A stretch of 64,000 nt of DNA from Streptomyces dengpaensis. Lineage in GTDB: Bacteria > Actinomycetota > Actinomycetes > Streptomycetales > Streptomycetaceae. Positions 18,455 to 26,114 of this stretch are shown here, piece after piece. The stretch is taken from the NCBI RefSeq assembly GCF_002946835.1, contig NZ_CP026652.1, positions 7,812,001 through 7,876,000 of the forward strand, written 5' to 3'. Each line of letters opens with the position of its first letter. The stretch's first letter is position 1. A program made the translations under genes and the position numbers. The notes beneath the pieces were generated by a model, which had not been told where the DNA came from, searched no databases, and saw only the letters and a list, made by a program, of their open reading frames with translations.

Positions 18455-19141
18455 ATGAGCAAGCCACCCGCGCGGATCCGACTCGCGGACGCCGCCTTCG
18501 CCCTCTTCGACGAGTGCGGATACGAGCAGACCACCGTCGACGACATCGCCGAACGGGCCGGAGTGGGGCGTACGACGTTCTTCCGGCATTACCGGTCCAA
18601 GGAAGCGGTGATCTTCCCCGACCACGACCGGCTGCTCGCGCTGATCAAGGACCGGCTGGCCACCTCCAGCCACAGCACCGCCCTGGTCGCCGTGTCCGAC
18701 GCGGTCCGCCTGGTGCTGCTGCACTACATCGACGAAGGCGACCTCGCGCGGCGACGGTACGCGCTCACCAGCAAAGTGACCGCCCTGCGCGACCGGGAGA
18801 TCGCCAGCGTCGCCCGGTATCAGCGGCTGTTCCGTGAGTTCATCGCGGACTGGATGGGGGACCCCACGGAGTCGGCGTCGCTGCGGGCCGAGCTCATGGC
18901 GGCGTCCGTCGTCGCGGCCCACAACCATGTTCTGCGACGGTGGCTCCGGGGCGAGTCGTCCGACCCGGTCGCCGAAGTGGACGAGGCGATGCGCGAGGTG
19001 CTCGCGCTCTTCCCGGCGCCCTCCGGCCACGCGGGCACCGGCAACGAAGGCACCACCGTCGTCGCCTTCCGCACCGGGCAGGACCTCGACGCACTGCTCC
19101 CCTCGCTCAGACGTCTCGTCGAGGACGGCCCGGCGCACTGA
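18455..19141 (+). CDS. TetR family transcriptional regulator
   Basis: A 228-residue TetR repressor. The N-terminal helix-turn-helix is clear (FDECGYEQTTVDDIAERAGV, GRTTFFRHYRSKEAVIF), followed by a helical ligand domain. The ATG at 18455 is preceded by GGAAGG at 18439-18444; a GTG two codons upstream is possible. Divergent placement next to the acyl-CoA mutase and the palindrome at 18387-18403 suggest it represses the mutase-carboxylase operon in response to an acyl-CoA (inferred). Confidence 0.92.
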   Translation: MSKPPARIRLADAAFALFDECGYEQTTVDDIAERAGVGRTTFFRHYRSKEAVIFPDHDRLLALIKDRLATSSHSTALVAVSDAVRLVLLHYIDEGDLARRRYALTSKVTALRDREIASVARYQRLFREFIADWMGDPTESASLRAELMAASVVAAHNHVLRRWLRGESSDPVAEVDEAMREVLALFPAPSGHAGTGNEGTTVVAFRTGQDLDALLPSLRRLVEDGPAH

Positions 19142-19177
19142 GCCCCCCAACCGGGGCAGTCCGGTCGCGTCCGCCGC

Positions 19178-19610
19178 TCACAGCCCGGGAGGGTCGAAAG
19201 CGATGGTGGCCGGGTCCACCGCGGCGCCGCCGCCGTCGACGACCAGGGCGTGACCCGTCACCGTCGAGGCGTCACCCGAGGCGAGGAACGCGCACACCGA
19301 GGCGATCTCCTCCGGCTCCGCGACGCGCCGCAACGGCACATGACGAGTCGTCAGGCGATAGGCCTCCTCCGCGGAGACGCCCTGGCGCTCCGCCAGGCAG
19401 GCCATCGCGGCGTCGCCGAGGGGGGCGCACCCAGCCCGGGCAGACGGCGTTGACGCGGACACCGCGCGGGCCGACATCCCGGGCGAGCCACCGGACGAGG
19501 CCGATGACTCCGTGCTTGGCGGCCGTGCGGTTGACGCCGTGGCCGCGGGCGGTCGCCGCCGCGACGACGTGCCGGCCGGTGCGGCCGGTGGCGCCGGTGA
19601 CGGGTACTCG
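19178..19610 (-). pseudogene. Chimera: NmrA-like N-terminal segment fused to the C-terminal half of a short-chain dehydrogenase
   Basis: Reading the minus strand from about 19610, [20 protein letters not shown] is the nucleotide-binding start of an NmrA-like protein. It runs directly into [20 protein letters not shown] and [11 protein letters not shown] of a classical SDR, skipping the SDR's own first half. A frameshift near 19440 follows, and the SDR tail continues as [20 protein letters not shown], ending with VTGHALVVDGGGA. The active-site Tyr-x-x-x-Lys is largely lost (only the Lys-like AAKHG side remains). The same NmrA segment is fused to an aldo/keto reductase near 3.9 kb. Confidence 0.7.
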
Positions 19611-19638
19611 GTCGGTGGCGGGCGGGGCCCAACTCTTT

Positions 19639-20664
19639 CTACGGATTCCGGCGTCGGGCCGGTCTCCGCGGCATGGGCTCGGCTTCCCGGGGACCGGCGG
19701 CCACCGCTTCGGAGTCGAGGATCTGATCCCCGTACACATCCTTTATCCAGGTGGTCTGGTAGACGGTGTCGAGGTAGCGCTCTCCCAGGTCCGGGGCGAT
19801 GGCCACAGCGGTGAGGCCAGGCGTCTCATGCTGGGCCAGCCACTCCATCGCGCCGCTGACCACCGTGCCGGTGGAGCCGCCGAACAGGAACCCGTGTCCG
19901 GCCAGACGGTGGCAGGCGCGGATGGTGTCGGCCTCCTCGACCTGTATCACCTCATCCACATAGGACTCGTCCAGCAGCGGCGGGCGCATGCTCATGCCCA
20001 GGCCGGGAATCAGCCGGCGGCCCGGCTCACCGCCGAAGGCCACCGAGCCGACGGTGTCCACCGCGACGATCCGCACGGGCCGGTGCCACTTTCGGAAGTA
20101 GCGCGCGCAGCCCATCAGGGTCCCGGTGGTCCCCGCTCCGACGAACAGCACGTCCAGCTGCGGGAACTGGCGGGCGATCTCCTGCGCCGTCGTGCGGTAG
20201 TGCGCCCGCCAGTTGCCCGGATTGGTGTACTGGCTCAGCCACACGTACCGGTCGTCGGAGGAACACAGCGCGCGTACGTAGTTGATCCGGGCGCCGAGGA
20301 AACCGCCGTTGGCGTCCAGGTCGGCGATCACGTGCACCTCGCCGCCCAACGCCTCCATCAGCAATCTGGTCGACAGATTGCAGCGGGAGTCGGTCACACA
20401 CAGGAACCGGTATCCCTTGCTCGCGGCGATCATGCTGAGCGCTACGCCCAGGTTTCCGGACGAGGACTCGACCAGTACCGAATCCGGCGTCAGGAGTCCG
20501 TCCTTCTCGGCGGCCTCCACCATCTCTACCGCGGCCTTCAGTTTGATCGAGCCGGCGAAGTTGAAGCCCTCGCACTTCAGGTAGAGGGAGTGCCCGAAAA
20601 TCGGCTCGAGGTCGACGTAGAGCTGACGTTCGTTAAAGGCATGTGGAGCGGAGATGATGGGCAC
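19639..20664 (-). CDS. sbnA: SbnA-like PLP-dependent synthase (2,3-diaminopropionate pathway)
   Basis: 341 residues of a fold-type II PLP enzyme closest to SbnA, which joins O-phosphoserine and glutamate to N-(1-amino-1-carboxy-2-ethyl)-glutamate. The PLP Lys lies in [12 protein letters not shown] near residue 42, the phosphate loop is [10 protein letters not shown], and the cofactor loop is [11 protein letters not shown]. The GTG at 20664 has AGGAGG seven bases upstream. It is the last gene of a five-gene minus-strand operon, 37 bases after sbnB. The pairing with SbnB makes this assignment much safer than a generic cysteine synthase call. Confidence 0.88.
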   Translation of the reverse strand: MPIISAPHAFNERQLYVDLEPIFGHSLYLKCEGFNFAGSIKLKAAVEMVEAAEKDGLLTPDSVLVESSSGNLGVALSMIAASKGYRFLCVTDSRCNLSTRLLMEALGGEVHVIADLDANGGFLGARINYVRALCSSDDRYVWLSQYTNPGNWRAHYRTTAQEIARQFPQLDVLFVGAGTTGTLMGCARYFRKWHRPVRIVAVDTVGSVAFGGEPGRRLIPGLGMSMRPPLLDESYVDEVIQVEEADTIRACHRLAGHGFLFGGSTGTVVSGAMEWLAQHETPGLTAVAIAPDLGERYLDTVYQTTWIKDVYGDQILDSEAVAAGPREAEPMPRRPARRRNP

Positions 20665-20701
20665 GCTGGCCTCCTGATGCCAGGGCTGACGGACAGGGTG
20701 A

Positions 20702-21772
20702 TCAGCCGTGTCGGCGCAGTTCGTGGAAGAAGTCGTCGATGAGGCGGAGGTGCCCGGCCCGGGCCACTTCGTCGTAGACGTACTTGCCGACGGCGAGGTC
20801 GAGGACGCCGAGTCCGAACGGCGAGAAGATCACCGGTCGGTCGGTCGGAAGGGTGATCCTTCCTGTCATGACATCGTTGAGGGTGCCGTCCAGGAAGCCG
20901 CGGCTGCCGGTGAGCTGCTCGGCCAGGTGGGGAGAGGTGTCGGCTTTCAGACAGTGCTCGACGTCGTCGACGATGTTGGCCGAGCCGAGCAGGATCTCGG
21001 GGGCGAGATCGCGCAGGGACACGTGCAGGACCACGGGGTTGTGGGTGAACCAGGCCGGGTCGGTGACGTGGGGTTTGCCCGCGATGGTGGCGAAGACCAC
21101 CAGGTCGCTGGAGCGGATCAGCTCTTCGGCGCTGTCGTGGACGACGACCTGGCCGGCGCCGCCGGCCTCCCGCAGGTAACCGCAGAATCCGGCGGCGCTG
21201 TCGGTGGACACATCGTGCGCACCGATGGTGTCGAACGTCCAGCCGGTGCCGGCCAGGAAGGTGTGGATGTAGCGGGCGATCAGACCCGTGCCGAAGAATC
21301 CGATACGGGTGGGGCGGCGCCCGGTGCGGGTGAGCCAGTCCGCTGCCAGCGCCGCGGACGCGGCCGTTCTGGTGGCGCTGATGATGGAGCTTTCCAGACA
21401 GGCGAACGGATAGCCGGTGTCGTGGTCGTTGAGGATGAGGACCGCGGAGGCTCGGGGCAGGCCCGCTGTGACGTTCGCGGGAAAGCTGGAAATCCACTTC
21501 AGGCCGTCCACGCGTACCGGCCCGCCGAGGGAGGACGGCAGCGCGATGATCCGGTCCTTGGGACGGTCGGCGAAGCGCAGGAAGTACGACGGGGGATTGA
21601 CCGAGTCCCCGGCGCCGTGCAGCCGGTAGGTGGCCTCGACCAGGTCCACGATCTGTTTCTCACGCCCGTCGAGTGCCTGCTGTACCTGGGCACCTGGGAT
21701 CACCGCGAAGGTCGGCGCCGGGGCCGGCTGCGAGGCGGTGCTCTGGGTGGCGGTGGATGTCACAGAGGTCAT
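20702..21772 (-). CDS. sbnB: SbnB-like N-(1-amino-1-carboxy-2-ethyl)-glutamate dehydrogenase
   Basis: 356 residues of the ornithine cyclodeaminase/mu-crystallin fold. The Rossmann motif GFFGTGLIARYIHTFL is near residue 154, and VDGLKWISSFPANV contains the substrate-region Lys. SbnB oxidatively splits the SbnA product to L-2,3-diaminopropionate and 2-oxoglutarate using NAD. The ATG overlaps the stop of the dioxygenase gene (ATGA at 21769-21772), so the two are translationally coupled. The 2-oxoglutarate released is the co-substrate of that dioxygenase. Confidence 0.88.
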   Translation of the reverse strand: MTSVTSTATQSTASQPAPAPTFAVIPGAQVQQALDGREKQIVDLVEATYRLHGAGDSVNPPSYFLRFADRPKDRIIALPSSLGGPVRVDGLKWISSFPANVTAGLPRASAVLILNDHDTGYPFACLESSIISATRTAASAALAADWLTRTGRRPTRIGFFGTGLIARYIHTFLAGTGWTFDTIGAHDVSTDSAAGFCGYLREAGGAGQVVVHDSAEELIRSSDLVVFATIAGKPHVTDPAWFTHNPVVLHVSLRDLAPEILLGSANIVDDVEHCLKADTSPHLAEQLTGSRGFLDGTLNDVMTGRITLPTDRPVIFSPFGLGVLDLAVGKYVYDEVARAGHLRLIDDFFHELRRHG

Positions 21773-22773
21773 CGCTGACTTGCCTCCGGGGTCGGGCGGC
21801 CGTCGGGCAGGCGCTGAGGCTCTGCCATGGCGACCAGTACCTGACGGTCCCCCGTGAAGGCCTCTCTGCTGTGTGCGGTGCGAATGTTGTCGACCAGCAT
21901 CACGTCACCGGCCTGCCAGGGCTCGCGTCGGGTGTGTTCCTCGTAGGTGGTGTTGAGCGTCTCGACGACGTCCTCGTCGATCGGAGTGCCGTCTCCGAAG
22001 CGGGTGTTGAACGGCAGCCCGTCCTCGCCGTAGACGTCCACCAGGTACTCGCGCACCTCCGGGGCGAGCGTCCACTCGTTGAGGAAGGCGATCTGGTTGA
22101 ACCAGCAGCGCCGGCCGGTGACCGGGTGCCGTACCACCGCGCTGCGGCGCTGCCGCGTGCGCAGGGATCCGTCGGGCTGCCAGTCGAAGTCGATGGCGTG
22201 GGCGCGGCAGTAGCTCTCGATGGCCGCGGGGTCGTCGGTGCCGAACGACTCCTCCAGGGACGCCCCGATCTCGTCGTTGTAGGAGCGGGTGAGCAGCCAG
22301 CCCTCACGCTCGAACCGCTCACTCAGTGCGGTGGGCAGCGCCTGAAGCACGGCTTCCGCGTCGGCCACCGCGGTCGCCCCGCCTTGGCCGGGTGCGGTGA
22401 GACACGCGAAGAGCATCAGGCCGGGAACGTCCAGCGTGTAGCTCAGTTCATGGTGCATGCACATCGGCTGGTTGGCCGGCCAGGTGGTGGAGGAGTACAG
22501 ACCGGAGCCGTGGCTCTGCCGGGGGGCGAAAGCCTCCCTCTCCGTCATCAACGTTCCGGCCAGCTTCGCGAAGACCGCACCGGCCTCGTCCGGCTCCCGC
22601 AGCCCCAGACCACGGACGAGAATCGCTCCGTGCTCGGTGACCTGCGCCCGCAGCGCACGGCGGTGCTCCGTCGCCCAGCCGGACGCCTCAACAGGGGCCT
22701 CGACATGCAGGATCGGTGGCTTTCCGGCGGACAGTTCCACCTCGAGCAGTGATGCCGGGGATGAGAACGACAT
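21769..22773 (-). CDS. TauD/TfdA-type Fe(II)/2-oxoglutarate-dependent dioxygenase
   Basis: About 334 residues from the ATG at 22773, preceded by AAAGGA. The fold is that of TauD/SyrP/clavaminate-synthase oxygenases. The iron ligands are in MCMHHELSYTLD (His-x-Glu type), and the distal His with the 2-oxoglutarate Arg in VDNIRTAHSREAF near the C-terminus. Such enzymes hydroxylate amino acids free or on carrier proteins in NRPS pathways. Lying between the NRPS and the diaminopropionate genes, it most likely hydroxylates diaminopropionate or the assembled product; this is inference from position. Confidence 0.85.
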   Translation of the reverse strand: MSFSSPASLLEVELSAGKPPILHVEAPVEASGWATEHRRALRAQVTEHGAILVRGLGLREPDEAGAVFAKLAGTLMTEREAFAPRQSHGSGLYSSTTWPANQPMCMHHELSYTLDVPGLMLFACLTAPGQGGATAVADAEAVLQALPTALSERFEREGWLLTRSYNDEIGASLEESFGTDDPAAIESYCRAHAIDFDWQPDGSLRTRQRRSAVVRHPVTGRRCWFNQIAFLNEWTLAPEVREYLVDVYGEDGLPFNTRFGDGTPIDEDVVETLNTTYEEHTRREPWQAGDVMLVDNIRTAHSREAFTGDRQVLVAMAEPQRLPDGRPTPEASQR

Positions 22774-22816
22774 CTCGTTTTCCTTTCGTTGATCACCCAA
22801 GGAGACTCAAGGGTGT

Positions 22817-25800
22817 TCAGGAGGGGGCCGGCGATTCGACGGCGCTCAGTACGGCCTGCGCGGCTTCCAGTACGGCCTGCGCGGCCTCGGCCGGACGGGT
22901 GCGCAGGAAGTAGTGGCCACCGTCGGCGAGTTCGCGCAGGTTCACCTGCTCGGCCAGGAGCTGCCAGTCCCGATGGCGTTCGGGGAAATCCCGCGTGCTC
23001 GGGTCGTCGGCGGCGACGACCACGGTGACCGGCGCGGAGAGCTTGACCGCCGGCGGGGATTCCAGCGCATCGGCGAAGTAGTGGTGCGCGGACACGCAGT
23101 CGTGTCGGTAGGCGGCCCCGACATGCTCGGCGTGCTGTGCGTTGAGCTCGCCGAGCTCCGTGTGGCCGCTGTCGGCGCGCAGCCTCGCGGCGATCTCGGC
23201 GCTGCTCCGCCTGGTCAGTTCGGTGATGGCGGCGCGCCGGTCGGCAGCGGTGCCGAGCAGCTGCGCGGCGAGGAACACCCGCGGCACATCCACCCCGTGC
23301 TCCAGCAGCCTCCTCGCCGTCTCCACGGCGAACCCGGCTCCCGAGGAGTGGCCCCATAGCATGACCCTGGTCAGGCCACGCCCGGTGATCTCGGCGACGG
23401 TCTGCTCCACCACCTGCGTCATCGGCGCGAACGGCTCGCTGTGGGCGGCGAGATCGTGACCGGGCAGGTCGACGGCGTAGACCGCCGGCCCGCTGCCCGC
23501 CAGGGCGCTCGCCATCGGCTGGAAGTTGACCGCGTTGCCGCCTGCGTAAGGGAAGCACACCAGGGCGCAATCCGGCGCACCCGCCGATTCCGACAGCGGC
23601 TGAAGCAGCTCCGGGCGCTGCGGGGTTGTCCCGTCGAGGAGCGCGGCGAGGTCGGCGAGTTTCGGGTGGCGGGTGATGTCCTTGAGGGACACCGCACGGT
23701 CCAGGGCGATGGTGAGCTTCACCGCCGACAGGGAGGTGCCGCCGCGGTCGAAGAAGTGGTCCTGCCGGCCGATCTGGTGCTCGGACATGCCCAGCAGCTC
23801 GGCCCAGGCGGCGACCAGTTTGCGCTCGGTCGGGGTGCGCGGGGCGTGCTGGTCATCGCCAGTGACATCGACTTCCGTGCTGGGCGCGGTCTGTTCGGCC
23901 AGCGCGGTCAGGGCCTTTCTGTCGATCTTGCCGTTGGCGGTCAGCGGCAGGCTCTGCTGCCAGTGCAGGCCGGACGGGACCATGTAGGCGGGGAGGGTGG
24001 CGCCCAGTGCATCACGCAGCGCCGCCGGCTCCTGGGACCGGCCGGTGTAGAAGGCGATCAGGTGCGTGCTCCGGCCGGCCAGCTCGGCGACGACCACCGC
24101 GGCGTCCCGTACTCCGGGAACCCGCAGCAGGGTGTTCTCGATCTCGCCGATCTCGATACGGAATCCGCGGATCTTGACCTGGTTGTCCCGGCGGCCGAGG
24201 AACTCCAGCTTGCCGTCGGGATGCCAGCGCCCCCAGTCGCCTCCCAGGTAGAGCCGCTCGCCCGGCCGGTACGGATCGTCCAGGTACGCGGCACGGGTTC
24301 GTTCGGGATCGTTCACGTATCCCCGGCCCACGCAGACCCCGGAGAAGGCGATCAGCCCGGGGGCGCCCAGCGGCACCAGCGACAGATGCTCATCGACGAC
24401 GTACACCCGCACGTTGTTGACCGGACGCCCCAGCAGCACGCGTTCCGGCACCGCGTCCATGACCTCGTGGTTGGTGTCGTCCGAAGTCTCGGTCAGCCCA
24501 TAGGCGTTGACCAGCTTGATCCCCGGCTGAAGGGTGAACCAGCGCTGGACCAGCTCCCGCTTCAGCGCCTCGCCGGTCACCGACACACAGGCCAGGTCCG
24601 GCAGTTCGCGGGGATGCTGCTCCAGATAGGAAACCACCACCTCCAGATAGGAGGGCACGACCTGTACCACCGCGACCCGGCCGCGGACCAGCGTGTCGAC
24701 GAACCGCTCCACGTCCACGATCACGTCCTGCTCGACCAGCAGGGTCCGGCCGTCCACGAGCAACGCGGCCAGCAGCTGCCACAGGGAGATGTCGAAGCAC
24801 TGCGGGGCCGTCTGCGCCACCACCTGCCCCGGGCCGATCTCCAAGTCGTCGATCTTGGCGTACAGATGATTGAGCATGCCCGCGTGCTCGCACATCGCGC
24901 CCTTCGGCTCCCCGGTGGAGCCGGAGGTGAAGTACATGTACGCCAGCTGATCGGGCGTGACCTTCACTCCGACATCGCCGTCGGCGTGCCGTTCCGCATA
25001 CGCCGTCTCGACCAGCAGCCTCTCGACCTCCGGCAGCGTGTCCAGGGCCCGGTCGAGGGCCTCAGTGCTGCCGGACTCGGTCAGCACCATCCGGCAGCCG
25101 GCTCGCGACAGCGTCGCGGCGATACGTCCCGCCGGAAAATGCGGCTCGATCGGCAGGTACACGCCTCCGGCCTTGAACACCGCCAACACCGCGGCCAGCC
25201 AGTCGAGATTGCGCTCGGTGACCACGCCGACCACTTGTTCGCGGCCCAGTCCGCGCGCCAGCAGCGCCCTCGCCAGCCGGTTCGCGCGTGCGTTGAGTTC
25301 GCCGTACGTCCATGAGTGATCGCCGTGCACAGCGGCCACCGTCTCCGGATGCGCCCGCACGCGCTGCTCGAACAGTTCGTGCGCCCGCCCCTCCGGCAGC
25401 TTCCGGTGCGGCCCGGCGAGCCCTTCGAGCTGATGGCGCACTTCATCGGGCGACAGCAGACTCTGCCCCGCATGCCCGGCGTCCACGTCCGCCGCCATCG
25501 CACCCAGCGCGGCCAGGTGGTAGCCGCCGATCCGAGCTGCGCCCTCGGCATCGAGCACGTCCGTGCGATACCGCGACAGCACCACCGGTCGCCCGTCCCG
25601 ATCACACCAGCCCACCCGCAACGCCGTGCCTCCGGCCGGCTCACCCTGGGTTCCCTCAGGATCGAACACGAACTCGTACGACGACTCCGTCGCCCCCAGC
25701 TCCCGGCGCAGTTCCTCCACCGGGAAGTCCCGATGGGCCAGCAGTTCCGCCTCGACGCGACCAGCGCTCAGCACCAACTGGCGCCACGATGTGGGTGCGA

Positions 25801-26101
25801 CGGTCAGCCGGCACGGCAGAGGAACGTCTCCCGGCGCGGCGACGTAGCCCGTCACCACCTCCTGCTCACCCGACAGCGCGGCCAGCACCTTGGCATGCGC
25901 GGCGAGCAGCACCGCACTCACCGGCACACCCAACTCCACGGCCAGCCCGCGCACCGCCACGAGCACATCGCCCGGCACTGCCGTCTCGTGTGCGGCCACC
26001 CCCGCCACCGGCTCCCTAACCCACTGTGGAACGGGGGTGGAACCACCGGCGGCCAGCACACCGCTCCAGAAATCTCGGTCCGCCTGCACGTGCGCTCCCA
26101 T
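22817..26101 (-). CDS. NRPS: half-condensation domain, adenylation, thiolation, thioesterase
   Basis: 1,094 residues from an ATG at 26101 with GAGAGG upstream. Residues ~5-215 resemble only the C-terminal half of a condensation domain (starts RDFWSGVLAAGG; no HHxxxDG). Adenylation spans ~235-735: WTYGELNARANRLARAL, YFTSGSTGEPKGAM near 390, NAYGLTETSDDTNHE, GRRDNQVKIRGFRIEIGE, TANGKIDRKAL. Thiolation is ~755-822 with Ser790 in DRGGTSLSAV. The thioesterase is ~845-1085, with GHSSG (Ser919), Asp1032/1033 and His1063. By alignment to GrsA the pocket reads D-I-W-Q-S-T-A-D-D-K. The adjacent SbnA/SbnB pair makes 2,3-diaminopropionate the likely substrate. It lacks a full condensation domain, so bond formation must be done elsewhere, probably by the upstream membrane protein. 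Confidence 0.93.
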   Translation of the reverse strand: MGAHVQADRDFWSGVLAAGGSTPVPQWVREPVAGVAAHETAVPGDVLVAVRGLAVELGVPVSAVLLAAHAKVLAALSGEQEVVTGYVAAPGDVPLPCRLTVAPTSWRQLVLSAGRVEAELLAHRDFPVEELRRELGATESSYEFVFDPEGTQGEPAGGTALRVGWCDRDGRPVVLSRYRTDVLDAEGAARIGGYHLAALGAMAADVDAGHAGQSLLSPDEVRHQLEGLAGPHRKLPEGRAHELFEQRVRAHPETVAAVHGDHSWTYGELNARANRLARALLARGLGREQVVGVVTERNLDWLAAVLAVFKAGGVYLPIEPHFPAGRIAATLSRAGCRMVLTESGSTEALDRALDTLPEVERLLVETAYAERHADGDVGVKVTPDQLAYMYFTSGSTGEPKGAMCEHAGMLNHLYAKIDDLEIGPGQVVAQTAPQCFDISLWQLLAALLVDGRTLLVEQDVIVDVERFVDTLVRGRVAVVQVVPSYLEVVVSYLEQHPRELPDLACVSVTGEALKRELVQRWFTLQPGIKLVNAYGLTETSDDTNHEVMDAVPERVLLGRPVNNVRVYVVDEHLSLVPLGAPGLIAFSGVCVGRGYVNDPERTRAAYLDDPYRPGERLYLGGDWGRWHPDGKLEFLGRRDNQVKIRGFRIEIGEIENTLLRVPGVRDAAVVVAELAGRSTHLIAFYTGRSQEPAALRDALGATLPAYMVPSGLHWQQSLPLTANGKIDRKALTALAEQTAPSTEVDVTGDDQHAPRTPTERKLVAAWAELLGMSEHQIGRQDHFFDRGGTSLSAVKLTIALDRAVSLKDITRHPKLADLAALLDGTTPQRPELLQPLSESAGAPDCALVCFPYAGGNAVNFQPMASALAGSGPAVYAVDLPGHDLAAHSEPFAPMTQVVEQTVAEITGRGLTRVMLWGHSSGAGFAVETARRLLEHGVDVPRVFLAAQLLGTAADRRAAITELTRRSSAEIAARLRADSGHTELGELNAQHAEHVGAAYRHDCVSAHHYFADALESPPAVKLSAPVTVVVAADDPSTRDFPERHRDWQLLAEQVNLRELADGGHYFLRTRPAEAAQAVLEAAQAVLSAVESPAPS

Positions 26102-26114
26102 CGAATGGCCTCTC

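Noticed and set aside
23441..25315. A 624-codon plus-strand frame
   Set aside because: Exactly antisense to the NRPS adenylation domain; shadow composition.
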